7,729 bases of DNA from Oceanicaulis sp. (GTDB lineage: Bacteria > Pseudomonadota > Alphaproteobacteria > Caulobacterales > Maricaulaceae): assembly GCA_007571185.1 (NCBI GenBank), contig RKRX01000108.1, forward strand, positions 1 through 7,729, in the 5' to 3' direction. Of this stretch, positions 1-6,464 are shown piece after piece (position 1 is the first letter of the stretch; the number at the start of each line of letters is the position of its first letter). The notes below the pieces were generated by a model. It made no database searches. It saw only the letters and a program-made list of their open reading frames with translations, and was not told the origin of the DNA. A program made the translations under genes and the position numbers.

Positions 1-281
1 CGCATCCAAACTGATTCTGCAACCAAGGCATAAAAATGGCGCCTTGTCAAACTCGAATCGATGGAATTTTTGATCACAAATCCACGACCCCTTTCCATTC
101 AAACGATTCTGGTTGCGATATACTGTCCAGACATGGTACAGGATGATATATGAGACACAGTCAGGCTTTCCCTCTGTCCGCGTTCGGCGGTGACCGTTTC
201 GGGCGCCTTCGCTGTCAAGTGTGAAGAGTTTTTCGCCTTTCGTCGTAACAGAACCGTGCACCATATGAGCAAGGAATGGTC
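1..281. other. Intergenic region upstream of the M48 protease gene
   Basis: I see no gene here and no clear 3' end of an upstream gene. Three GANTC sites (the CcrM methylation target of many alphaproteobacteria) lie at 13-17, 55-59 and 105-109. TATACT at 119-124 resembles a sigma-70 -10 box, but nothing at the right distance upstream resembles TTGACA, so it is only a weak promoter candidate. It would leave an untranslated leader of roughly 150 bases before the protease start. The imperfect palindrome around 122-141 (CTGTCC ... GGTACAG) could be an operator or chance. Confidence 0.35.
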
Positions 282-1694
282 ATGCAGAAAATCCTATGCA
301 CCATTTTTGTCCAAACCGTAGCCGCAACCGGACTCATGGCGGCCAGCCTGACAGGCGTGCACGCCCAGGGTTTGATCCGCGATACGGAGATCGAAGCTGT
401 GATGCGTGAGTATGCCGACCCACTGCTGGTCGCGGCCAATCTTGATGTGGATGCCGTTGATTTTTACCTGGTTGGCGACATGGAATTCAACGCCTTCGTG
501 GCGCTCGGCCAGAACATCTTTATGAACACAGGCGCTATCATCAGGGCAGAAAGCCCCAATGAAATCAAAGGTATAGTAGCTCACGAAATCGGCCATATCG
601 AAGGTGCGCATATCATCCGGCGCTCCAGTGAAGGAACCCGTTCAGGCATGGCCGCTATGGCGGCGACACTGGGGGTGGGCTTGATTGCGGCGCTGACCGG
701 CGCCCCCGACGCCGGCGCAGCCATCATGGCGTCCTCCGGCCAGTTCGCCACGCTTAATGTTTTGACTTACACCCGATCCCAGGAAGCGTCCGCCGACCAG
801 GCTGCGGTGCGGTTTCTGAATGCGACCGGCCAGTCAGGCATGGGGCTGGTGGCGACATTTGAACGTCTGGCTTATCAGGAACGGATATCCCACCAACGCC
901 GCTGGCGTTATTTCCGTTCCCACCCGCTGTCCTCCGAACGAGTCGCGGCGCTGCGCCGCAATGTGGAGCAATCGCCTTATGTGGACGTGGCCGACAGTGA
1001 AGAGGATAAGGCTACCCTTGCCCGGATACAGGCGAAAATCATCGGTTTCATGGCGCCCCCCGCCCAGACTCTCACACGATATCCCGATACTGACACCAGC
1101 ATTCCCGGTCGTTATGCGCGTGCCGTGGCTTATTACAAGCAGGGATTGACCTCTCAGGCCGAAGCTGAAGTGAATGGTCTGCTGGAGCTTGAACCCGACA
1201 ATCCATTCTTCCACGAACTGAAGGGACAGATGCTCTATGAGAGCGGGTTCACCCATCGCTCGATCGCTCCTTATCAGCGGGCGATCAAGCTTATGCCGGA
1301 TGCCCCGCTGCTGCGGATCGGCCTGGCCTCCGCGCTGGTGGCCGAGGGTACGGATGAAGCCGCTGAAGCCGCTCTTGACCATCTGCGCCTGGCGCTGGTG
1401 CAGGAACCTCAGAACCCCTTCGCCTGGTTCCAGCGCTCTCTGGCCCATCAGCAACTGGGGGAAACTGCGTTGGCGGAGTTGGCTACAGCAGAACGCGCCT
1501 ATGCCGCCGGCGACCGGATGCAGGCCCACGTGTTCGCCATGCGCGCTCATGAAGACCTAGAACACGGCGACGAAGCCTGGGTAAGGGCTACCGAAATCCT
1601 GGAGGTGACTCGCCCTGATGCCCGGGACAGGCGTGAATGGAACCAGCGCCAGCTCGAACGACGCCCCAATTTCCAGAACCAGATCCGGTCCTAA
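282..1694 (+). CDS. Secreted M48 family zinc metalloprotease with TPR region (BepA-like)
   Basis: This is a probable periplasmic zinc endopeptidase of family M48. BepA/YfgC-type members degrade or help assemble outer-membrane proteins. The start is chosen at 282 because AAGGA (271-275) lies six bases upstream; the in-frame ATG at 276 touches that site directly and would add only Met-Val. The 470-residue product has a signal peptide of about 28 residues ending VHA-QG. HEIGH at residues 101-105 gives the two zinc histidines and the catalytic Glu. The third ligand is probably Glu168, in the RSQEASAD segment, and HPLSSER at 214-220 is the usual M48 closing motif. A hydrophobic Ala/Gly-rich stretch (about 122-150) sits between the zinc motifs, as in related proteins. 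Residues from about 275 to 430 are helical and TPR-like. The length is close to E. coli BepA (487). It is monocistronic and converges on thiG. I expect a DsbA-type gene just downstream in relatives, and none is present. Confidence 0.93.
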   Translation: MQKILCTIFVQTVAATGLMAASLTGVHAQGLIRDTEIEAVMREYADPLLVAANLDVDAVDFYLVGDMEFNAFVALGQNIFMNTGAIIRAESPNEIKGIVAHEIGHIEGAHIIRRSSEGTRSGMAAMAATLGVGLIAALTGAPDAGAAIMASSGQFATLNVLTYTRSQEASADQAAVRFLNATGQSGMGLVATFERLAYQERISHQRRWRYFRSHPLSSERVAALRRNVEQSPYVDVADSEEDKATLARIQAKIIGFMAPPAQTLTRYPDTDTSIPGRYARAVAYYKQGLTSQAEAEVNGLLELEPDNPFFHELKGQMLYESGFTHRSIAPYQRAIKLMPDAPLLRIGLASALVAEGTDEAAEAALDHLRLALVQEPQNPFAWFQRSLAHQQLGETALAELATAERAYAAGDRMQAHVFAMRAHEDLEHGDEAWVRATEILEVTRPDARDRREWNQRQLERRPNFQNQIRS

Positions 1695-1823
1695 TGTCCA
1701 AATGAGGATTTCCAATTCTGTGTATCTGTCTGGCGGAACGATGATCTGCTGAATTCTTCGATCAGGGTCCAGACTTCAGACCGAAGCCACCAGGTTGGCG
1801 CACAAGGCCGGCATTTGTGAAAC

Positions 1824-2618
1824 TCAGATCAACCCCGCCAGCGGGCTGGAGGGGTCGGCATAGCGCTTTTTGGCCATGCGCCCGGCCAGATAGGCGTTCC
1901 GTCCCGCGATCACCGCATGCTTCATGGCCCTGGCCATGCAGATCGGATCCTGCGCTTGGGCAATGGCCGTATTCATCAGAATGCCATCACACCCCAATTC
2001 CATACCCACAGCAGCGTCAGAGGCTGTGCCTACACCTGCATCAACGATCACCGGCACATTCGCGCCCTCAACGATCAAGCGAATATTGACCGGGTTCTGA
2101 ATGCCCAGTCCCGACCCGATCGGCGCGCCCAGAGGCATGATCGCGCAAGCACCCGCCTCCTCCAGACGCCGGGCATAGACCGGATCGTCAGAGCAGTAGA
2201 CCATGACGTCAAAGCCGTCCTTGACCAGCATTTCGGTGGCGCGCAGTGTCTCAATCATGTCTGGATACAGGTGCCTAGGATCAGACAGCACTTCGAGTTT
2301 CACCATATCCCACCCCCCCGCCTCCCGCGCCAGGCGCAGCGTGCGCACCGCATCCTCACCGGTGAAACAGGCAGCTGGGTTGGGCAGGAAAGTCACGGAA
2401 TCAGGATCAATGAAGGCCACCAAGCGTGGCTGACTGACGTCAGAGAGGTTCACCCGACGCACCGCGACCGTGATAATCTCGGCGCCCGAGACGGCCAATG
2501 CTCGGGCGTTTTGCTTATAGGTCTTGTACTTGCCGGTACCGATAATCAGGCGCGAGTTGAAGATACGACCAGCCAAGGTCAACGGGGTGTCTTCGGCCTG
2601 TGATGCGCCAGTATCCAT
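1824..2618 (-). CDS. thiG: Thiazole synthase ThiG
   Basis: ThiG forms the thiazole phosphate of thiamine in the cytoplasm from deoxyxylulose 5-phosphate, dehydroglycine and sulfur delivered as ThiS thiocarboxylate. The 264-residue product is a complete TIM-barrel ThiG. Near the N-terminus it has IIGTGKY (25-31) and TVAVRRVN (50-57). FLPNPAAC follows at about 77-84, then WDMVKLEVL, whose Lys107 is the Schiff-base lysine. Later come [25 protein letters not shown] (phosphate-binding loop), [14 protein letters not shown] and [10 protein letters not shown]. The ATG at 2618 lies three bases after the thiS stop and seven bases from a strong ribosome-binding site inside thiS, so translation is probably coupled. 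No thiC, thiO, thiE or thiF lies nearby, so the rest of the pathway must be encoded elsewhere. I saw no TPP riboswitch upstream of the unit. Confidence 0.96.
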   Translation of the reverse strand: MDTGASQAEDTPLTLAGRIFNSRLIIGTGKYKTYKQNARALAVSGAEIITVAVRRVNLSDVSQPRLVAFIDPDSVTFLPNPAACFTGEDAVRTLRLAREAGGWDMVKLEVLSDPRHLYPDMIETLRATEMLVKDGFDVMVYCSDDPVYARRLEEAGACAIMPLGAPIGSGLGIQNPVNIRLIVEGANVPVIVDAGVGTASDAAVGMELGCDGILMNTAIAQAQDPICMARAMKHAVIAGRNAYLAGRMAKKRYADPSSPLAGLI

Positions 2619-2621
2619 GCT

Positions 2622-2831
2622 TCAGCCTCCTCCAACAAAATGCACAATTTCCAGCTGATCACCAGCTTTGATCTGAACTGCGCCGTAATCTGAACGCGGC
2701 GTGATCTCCAGATTGCGCTCCACCGCCACCTTGCGCGGGTCAAGTTCAAGCTGTTGCAAAAGTGCGTCCACGGTGAGTCCGCTCTCAATCTGATGAGGTT
2801 TACCGTTCAGGCTGATATCAATCCGGGTCAT
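2622..2831 (-). CDS. thiS: Sulfur carrier protein ThiS
   Basis: ThiS is the small ubiquitin-like protein whose C-terminal glycine is adenylated by ThiF or MoeB, converted to a thiocarboxylate, and used by ThiG as sulfur donor. The 69-residue product has the beta-grasp pattern: an N-terminal strand (MTRIDISLNGK), a helix around TVDALLQQLEL, the VAVERNLEI segment, GDQLEIVHFV near the end, and a terminal GGG carrying the functional Gly-Gly. The ATG at 2831 is preferred over one 66 bases upstream: it gives the usual family length, GGAG (2840-2843, minus strand) lies eight bases before it, and the extra 22 residues resemble no ThiS sequence. It is the first gene of a thiS-thiG unit, three bases ahead of thiG, divergent from aroQ. 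Confidence 0.95.
   Translation of the reverse strand: MTRIDISLNGKPHQIESGLTVDALLQQLELDPRKVAVERNLEITPRSDYGAVQIKAGDQLEIVHFVGGG
2626..2633 (-). promoter_or_regulatory. thiG ribosome-binding site inside thiS
   Basis: On the minus strand these bases read GGAGGAGG, a near-perfect Shine-Dalgarno sequence seven bases before the thiG ATG. The same bases belong to the last three sense codons of thiS (GGA GGA GGC, Gly-Gly-Gly) before its TGA stop. One short stretch therefore encodes the catalytic tail of ThiS and directs ribosomes to its partner gene. Confidence 0.85.
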
Positions 2832-2857
2832 GGCTTGTGCTCCGCACACGGAATTGC

Positions 2858-2887
2858 TTGTTCCTTGACCCTGCCACGTCGTATAAA
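2858..2887 (+). promoter_or_regulatory. Candidate sigma-70 promoter for aroQ
   Basis: TTGTTC at 2858-2863 and TATAAA at 2882-2887 are separated by 18 bases. They lie about 40 bases before the aroQ ATG, in the short gap between divergent thiS and aroQ. The -10 box is good and the -35 box is partial. This is a pattern match only. No comparable pair with correct spacing was found for thiS on the other strand. Confidence 0.35.
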
Positions 2888-2905
2888 GCAGAGTCATCGG
2901 TCAAG
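2864..2905. repeat. Inverted repeat in the thiS-aroQ intergenic region
   Basis: CTTGACC at 2864-2870 is the exact reverse complement of GGTCAAG at 2899-2905. The arms are separated by 28 bases and flank the candidate aroQ -10 box, with a GANTC site at 2891-2895 between them. The pair could be two operator half-sites. With 7-base arms and a long spacer, chance remains possible. Confidence 0.3.
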
Positions 2906-2927
2906 ATGATCCGGGCGTGGAAAATAT

Positions 2928-3398
2928 ATGAATATATCCGATTTGAAACCGATCTTTGTGCTCAATGGGCCTAATCTGAACCTACTTGGGGGGCGCGAAC
3001 CGGAGATTTACGGGACGTCCACGCTGGCTGGCGTTAAGTCGCTCTGTCTTGAAACCGCCCGAACGCTGGATGTGGATCTGGTTTTTGAGCAGACCAATCA
3101 TGAAGGCGCACTTGTAGAGCTCATCCACCGTGCTGGCGCCGAAGGCAGCGCCATCGTCATCAATCCCGCCGCTTACACCCACACCTCCATTGCACTTCTG
3201 GACGCGATCAAGGGTGTCGACGCACCAACGATTGAAGTGCATCTGTCCCGGCCTGTCGCGCGGGAGACTTTTCGTGCGATCTCTTATGTGTCACTTGCCG
3301 CCGCGGGCGCCATCAGCGGCCTTGGCGCATATGGCTATGCACTGGGAATTCAGGCGGCTGTACACTTGGCGAAGGCGCGTGCGAAGTTCAAGACTTAG
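2928..3398 (+). CDS. aroQ: Type II 3-dehydroquinate dehydratase AroQ
   Basis: AroQ catalyses the third shikimate-pathway step, anti-elimination of water from 3-dehydroquinate to give 3-dehydroshikimate; type II enzymes are dodecamers. At 156 residues the product has normal length. FVLNGPNLNLLG (10-21) starts the fold. The lid loop GREPEIYG carries catalytic Arg23 and Tyr28. INPAAYTHTS holds Asn79 and His85, and IEVHLS holds His105 and Ser107. Arg112 and Arg116 follow. The motif after Arg116 reads RAIS where many homologues have RHHS or RRHS. The ribosome-binding site is weak (GGA about six bases upstream), but the start matches the family N-terminus and no better ATG is near. It heads the unit, with accB starting 15 bases downstream. 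Confidence 0.96.
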   Translation: MNISDLKPIFVLNGPNLNLLGGREPEIYGTSTLAGVKSLCLETARTLDVDLVFEQTNHEGALVELIHRAGAEGSAIVINPAAYTHTSIALLDAIKGVDAPTIEVHLSRPVARETFRAISYVSLAAAGAISGLGAYGYALGIQAAVHLAKARAKFKT

Positions 3399-3413
3399 AA
3401 AGGGGCGGAACCT

Positions 3414-3902
3414 ATGGCGTCCACCACGTTAGACCCGCAGATCGATCTCAAACTTGTGCGTGAGCTGGCCGACATCCTCAAAGACGCCGAGCTTAGCGAG
3501 ATCGAGGTCGAGAAAGGCGAGCTACGCGTTCGCGTCGCCCGCAAATTGAACGCTGTACCCGGGGAGTCTGAAGCTGCCCTTGTCGCTACAGCCACAGCCC
3601 CCGTCCATGTCCCAGCATCAGCTCCGCAAGCCCTGGCGCCAGGTGAATCCATCAATCCCGAAAGCCATCCCGGCGCTGTGACCTCTCCCCTGGTGGGTAC
3701 CGCCTATTTACGCCCAAGCCCGGATGCGGACCCGTTCAAGATGGTGGGCGACACCGTAAAGGAGGGTGAGACCGTCCTGCTGGTGGAAGCCATGAAGACT
3801 TTCAACCCGATCACAGCTCCTAGAGCGGGCAAGATCACCCAGCTGCTCGTGGAGGATGCCCAGCCGGTGGAATACGGCGAAGCCCTGTTCATCATCGGCT
3901 AA
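3414..3902 (+). CDS. accB: Biotin carboxyl carrier protein of acetyl-CoA carboxylase
   Basis: AccB is the carrier whose biotin is carboxylated by AccC and passed to the AccA/AccD carboxyltransferase to make malonyl-CoA for fatty-acid synthesis. Residues 1-45 form the N-terminal helical and charged part (ELADILKDAELSEIEVEKGE). Residues 47-88 are a flexible Ala/Pro-rich linker. From about residue 89 the biotinyl domain follows, including the thumb region SPLVGTAYLRPSPDADPF and the EAMK motif at 125-128, where Lys128 is the biotinylated lysine. PVEYGEALFIIG closes the domain. The length (162) is typical. A purine-rich ribosome-binding site (AAAGGGGCGGA) precedes the ATG, and accC follows after nine bases. 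The pair is the standard accBC arrangement. Confidence 0.97.
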   Translation: MASTTLDPQIDLKLVRELADILKDAELSEIEVEKGELRVRVARKLNAVPGESEAALVATATAPVHVPASAPQALAPGESINPESHPGAVTSPLVGTAYLRPSPDADPFKMVGDTVKEGETVLLVEAMKTFNPITAPRAGKITQLLVEDAQPVEYGEALFIIG

Positions 3903-3911
3903 GAGGATGTC

Positions 3912-5258
3912 ATGTTTGAAAAAGTCCTTATCGCCAATCGCGGTGAAATCGCCTTGCGTATCCAGCGGGCTTGCAAGGAGATGGGTATCAGGACGGTGGC
4001 GGTTCATTCCGAGGCTGACACCCATGCAATGCACGTCAAGCTCGCCGATGAAAGCGTCTGCATCGGTCCGCCGCCAGCGGGACAGTCTTATCTGAACGTG
4101 CCTGCCATCATAGCCGCCGCCGAAATTACCAACGCCCAGGCTATCCATCCCGGCTATGGTTTCTTGTCAGAAAATGCGCGTTTCGCTGAGATTGTCACAG
4201 CTCACGACATGACCTTCATCGGGCCGACCGCAGATACAATCAAGCTGATGGGCGATAAAATCACCGCCAAGCAAGCGGCCATGGAGGCAGGCATACCTGT
4301 AGTTCCCGGCTCCAAAAGCGCTATTACTGATATGAATGAGGCTCGCAGGATCGCTGCCAGTATCGGGTTCCCTGTGCTGATCAAGGCAGCTTCTGGCGGT
4401 GGGGGCCGTGGCATGAAAGTGGCCGAAAGCACGGGCGTGCTTGAGAGCGCGCTGCAAACCGCATCCTCAGAGGCTCAAGCTGCCTTTGGTGATGGCGCGG
4501 TGTATATTGAAAAATATCTTGGTCAACCTCGCCACATAGAGATCCAGATCCTGGCCGACACTCATGGCGACACAGTGCATTTGGGCGAACGCGATTGCTC
4601 ACTGCAACGCCGTCATCAGAAAATACTGGAGGAGGCTCCCTCCGTGGCGCTTGATCCCGAGATCCGCGCCATGATTGGCAAAATTGTTACTGACGCGGTG
4701 AAAGCCATCGGCTATTGCGGTGTCGGTACGGTGGAGTTCCTGTATGAGGACGGCGAGTTTTATTTCATTGAAATGAACACCCGTCTCCAGGTGGAGCACC
4801 CCGTTACCGAGGCGATCACCGGTATCGACCTGGTGCGTGAACAAATCCGCATGGCCGCTGGCCATAAACTGGGGGTCACCCAGGACGCCATCAAGTTCGA
4901 AGGTTGGTCCGTCGAGTGTCGCATCAATGCGGAGAACCCGGAGACCTTCACGCCTTCTCCGGGGATGGTGACCGAATTCCATGCCCCCGGTGGTCTGGGC
5001 GTGCGTCTCGATAGCGCACTTTACTCAGGTTACAGGATTCCGCCTTATTACGACTCCATGATCGGCAAGTTGATCGTGCATGGTCGCGATCGCGAAGAAG
5101 CGCTGATGCGTCTCAAGAGGGCGCTGTCAGAGATGGTCGTGGGCGGCGTGGAAACCACCATTCCGTTGCACCTAGCTCTTCTGGAAGAAGCGGCTTTTCT
5201 TGCTGGAGACTACCATATTCGCTGGCTGGAAAACTGGCTGGCGGAACGTCAGGGTTGA
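3912..5258 (+). CDS. accC: Acetyl-CoA carboxylase, biotin carboxylase subunit
   Basis: AccC uses ATP and bicarbonate to carboxylate biotin on AccB. The 448-residue product is full length and follows the E. coli enzyme with a one-residue offset through most of its length. The N-terminus has FEKVLIANRGEIALRI. Lys116, Lys158 and the glycine-rich lid GGGGRGM (162-168) bind ATP. RHQKILEEAP contains Lys237. Glu275, Glu287 and Asn289 bind metal. RLQVEH supplies Arg291 and Glu295 for catalysis, and Arg337 lies in VECRINAEN. I see no missing key residue. AGAGGA (3902-3907) is a good ribosome-binding site four bases before the ATG and overlaps the accB stop, so accB and accC are likely translated together. 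aat begins seven bases after the stop. Confidence 0.98.
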   Translation: MFEKVLIANRGEIALRIQRACKEMGIRTVAVHSEADTHAMHVKLADESVCIGPPPAGQSYLNVPAIIAAAEITNAQAIHPGYGFLSENARFAEIVTAHDMTFIGPTADTIKLMGDKITAKQAAMEAGIPVVPGSKSAITDMNEARRIAASIGFPVLIKAASGGGGRGMKVAESTGVLESALQTASSEAQAAFGDGAVYIEKYLGQPRHIEIQILADTHGDTVHLGERDCSLQRRHQKILEEAPSVALDPEIRAMIGKIVTDAVKAIGYCGVGTVEFLYEDGEFYFIEMNTRLQVEHPVTEAITGIDLVREQIRMAAGHKLGVTQDAIKFEGWSVECRINAENPETFTPSPGMVTEFHAPGGLGVRLDSALYSGYRIPPYYDSMIGKLIVHGRDREEALMRLKRALSEMVVGGVETTIPLHLALLEEAAFLAGDYHIRWLENWLAERQG

Positions 5259-5265
5259 GATCCCC

Positions 5266-5994
5266 ATGCATGACTTTGGTGTTGAGAACTTGCTGGCGTG
5301 CTATGCGCGCGGCGCTTTTCCCATGGCGCGCTCACGCGCCGACCCTCGCATTCTTCTGATCGAACCCAATGAGCGTGGGATCATCCCGCTGGACGGGTTC
5401 CACATCCCGCGCACCTTGCGCAAAATTGTCCGCAAGGACATGTTCACGGTTACGGTGAACCGATGTTTCGAGAGAGTAGTCCGGGCCTGCGCCTCCCCCG
5501 CTCCGGGCCGGGAAGAGACCTGGATTAATGATCAACTCCTGTCCTTATATCTGGACATGCACGTAGCCGGACACGCTCACTCCCTGGAATGCTGGAAGGG
5601 GGGTCGTTTGGCGGGCGGGCTCTATGGCGTCACGCTGGGCGCAGCGTTTTTCGGCGAGAGCATGTTTTCACTGGAGACCGACGCGTCAAAGACCGCGTTG
5701 GTGCATTTGGTCGCGCGCCTGAAAACGGGGGGTTATCTGCTATTGGACATCCAGTTTATCACCCGTCATCTCAAGCGCTTTGGCGCCGTGGTCATTACGC
5801 AGGAGGAATATCTCTCCCGATTGGAAAAGGCGATCACAATACCGGCGGGTTTCTTCGCAATGTGTGAAGAGCTTGGCGGGGCTCAGCTTCTGCAGTCGAT
5901 CACCCAGACATCATATACGGGGTGCTCCAGAGCGTTGAGCGCAGGGTTGGAAGCAAACATCCAGCCTGAAAAGATCTGTTCGCCTTCGACCTGA
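5266..5994 (+). CDS. aat: Leucyl/phenylalanyl-tRNA-protein transferase
   Basis: Aat moves Leu or Phe from aminoacyl-tRNA to the N-terminus of proteins starting with Lys or Arg, creating N-degrons for ClpS/ClpAP. The start at 5266 gives the family N-terminus; the upstream ATG at 5200 lies inside accC and adds 22 unrelated residues. The 242-residue product has ACYARGAFPM (11-20), RGIIPLDGFHIPRTLRK (37-53), ETWIND (84-89), GHAHSLECW (102-110), GGLYGV, FFGESMF (Glu131), DASK (139-142) and LLDIQF with Asp161 and Gln163. Where homologues have an aromatic pair before the SP/DP..R motif (ILWW or FW), this protein has ILLIEP, so the usual Trp is absent. The last 37 codons overlap the convergent DUF2155 gene. 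That tail (LLQSITQTSYTGCSRALSAG onward) lies after the recognised domain and may be shaped by the opposite-strand gene. Confidence 0.95.
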   Translation: MHDFGVENLLACYARGAFPMARSRADPRILLIEPNERGIIPLDGFHIPRTLRKIVRKDMFTVTVNRCFERVVRACASPAPGREETWINDQLLSLYLDMHVAGHAHSLECWKGGRLAGGLYGVTLGAAFFGESMFSLETDASKTALVHLVARLKTGGYLLLDIQFITRHLKRFGAVVITQEEYLSRLEKAITIPAGFFAMCEELGGAQLLQSITQTSYTGCSRALSAGLEANIQPEKICSPST

Positions 5995-6305
5995 ATCCCT
6001 GAACCGTCTGTGCGTTGATCATCGACCTCCAAGAACGCAAAGATTTCCGGGGTCTCTTCAGGTGGACGTTTGCGGCAATACTGAACCGTAATTTCCAGTG
6101 TGCCGAACTCCACTATCTCCCCTATGGGTGATTCAAAGTCACGTGTGCGGGCGGTCACCTTATCCAGACCGCGCAGGATCGCAACAGAGCTAGACTCAGA
6201 GCTCAGCTCAGGCGTCTCTGGGAGGTCAGGCGGATCGTCCTGCGCCTGAGCGGGGGCGGACAGGATCTGTGTAACCAAGCCGGAAAAAAGTAGAAACCGG
6301 ATCAT
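5883..6305 (-). CDS. DUF2155 domain protein, secreted
   Basis: This 140-residue protein belongs to the DUF2155 family, found beside aat in alphaproteobacteria; its molecular function is unknown. An N-terminal signal peptide (about 1-21, ending APAQAQ) predicts export to the periplasm. A short acidic, Pro/Ser-rich linker (23-40) follows. The conserved domain runs from about 43 to 139 and includes VAILRGLDKVTART, the FGTLEITVQYC block with Cys77, GEQIFSGWMFASNPAL (108-123) and a terminal HPVYDVWVIDC with Cys138. The two cysteines could form a disulfide, which is an inference. The gene is last in a minus-strand unit behind the NDUFA12-type gene. Its final 36 codons and stop lie antisense to the aat 3' end. 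No strong ribosome-binding site precedes the ATG. Confidence 0.9.
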   Translation of the reverse strand: MIRFLLFSGLVTQILSAPAQAQDDPPDLPETPELSSESSSVAILRGLDKVTARTRDFESPIGEIVEFGTLEITVQYCRKRPPEETPEIFAFLEVDDQRTDGSGIQVEGEQIFSGWMFASNPALNALEHPVYDVWVIDCRS

Positions 6306-6325
6306 GCCGGTATACTCACACTGCT

Positions 6326-6460
6326 TTATGGTGAAACAAGGGGAATGGGCCTGGCGCCGTCATCATCACAAGCCTGGCCCCAGATAAAGACCCGGGACGC
6401 GTCAACCGTCACCGGGACGACCAAATCTGAAGAGATTTCGAGAATGGCGCCGCTGCACAT
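6326..6460 (-). CDS. Possible small protein of 44 residues, unrecognised
   Basis: This small reading frame fills the gap between the NDUFA12-type gene and the DUF2155 gene. It starts four bases after the upstream stop and ends 20 bases before the DUF2155 ATG. A GGGAG inside the end of the upstream gene lies nine bases before its ATG and could serve as ribosome-binding site. About 63 % of its codons end in G or C by my count, compatible with coding. The product has no transmembrane segment or signal peptide; it begins MCSGAILEI, has two cysteines, and ends PIPLVSP. I recognise no family. In several alphaproteobacteria an MlaD-like lipid-transport gene occupies this position, but I see no convincing MlaD similarity. 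It may be real, a remnant, or a chance open frame. Confidence 0.4.
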   Translation of the reverse strand: MCSGAILEISSDLVVPVTVDASRVFIWGQACDDDGARPIPLVSP

Positions 6461-6464
6461 AGGT

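Noticed and set aside
834..1550. Long open frame of 238 codons on the minus strand
   Set aside because: It lies wholly antisense to the M48 protease gene, whose motifs and signal peptide are clear; the translation is rich in His/Arg/Gln with no recognisable domain, typical of a shadow of GC-rich codons.
1695..1823. Rho-independent terminator between the convergent M48 and thiG genes
   Set aside because: Short repeats exist (TGATC ... GATCA with a 13-base loop; GCCA ... TGGC), but the stems are weak and no T-run follows on either strand.
1917..2603. Open frame of 228 codons on the plus strand
   Set aside because: It is antisense to the well-conserved thiG gene and shows no domain; a shadow frame.
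2832..2897. Longer ThiS beginning at 2897
   Set aside because: It would add 22 residues not seen in ThiS, and a good GGAG ribosome-binding site supports the start at 2831.
2832..2927. TPP riboswitch upstream of thiS
   Set aside because: On the minus strand I found neither the CTGAGA segment nor the conserved ACCTGA/GGxTAATxCC part of the THI box, and the space is short.
4599..4982. Open frame of 127 codons on the minus strand
   Set aside because: It is antisense to accC in a region with conserved catalytic residues; no protein-like features.
5200..5265. Upstream start for aat inside accC
   Set aside because: The extra 22 residues are the accC 3' end read in another frame and do not resemble Aat; the ATG at 5266 matches the family N-terminus.
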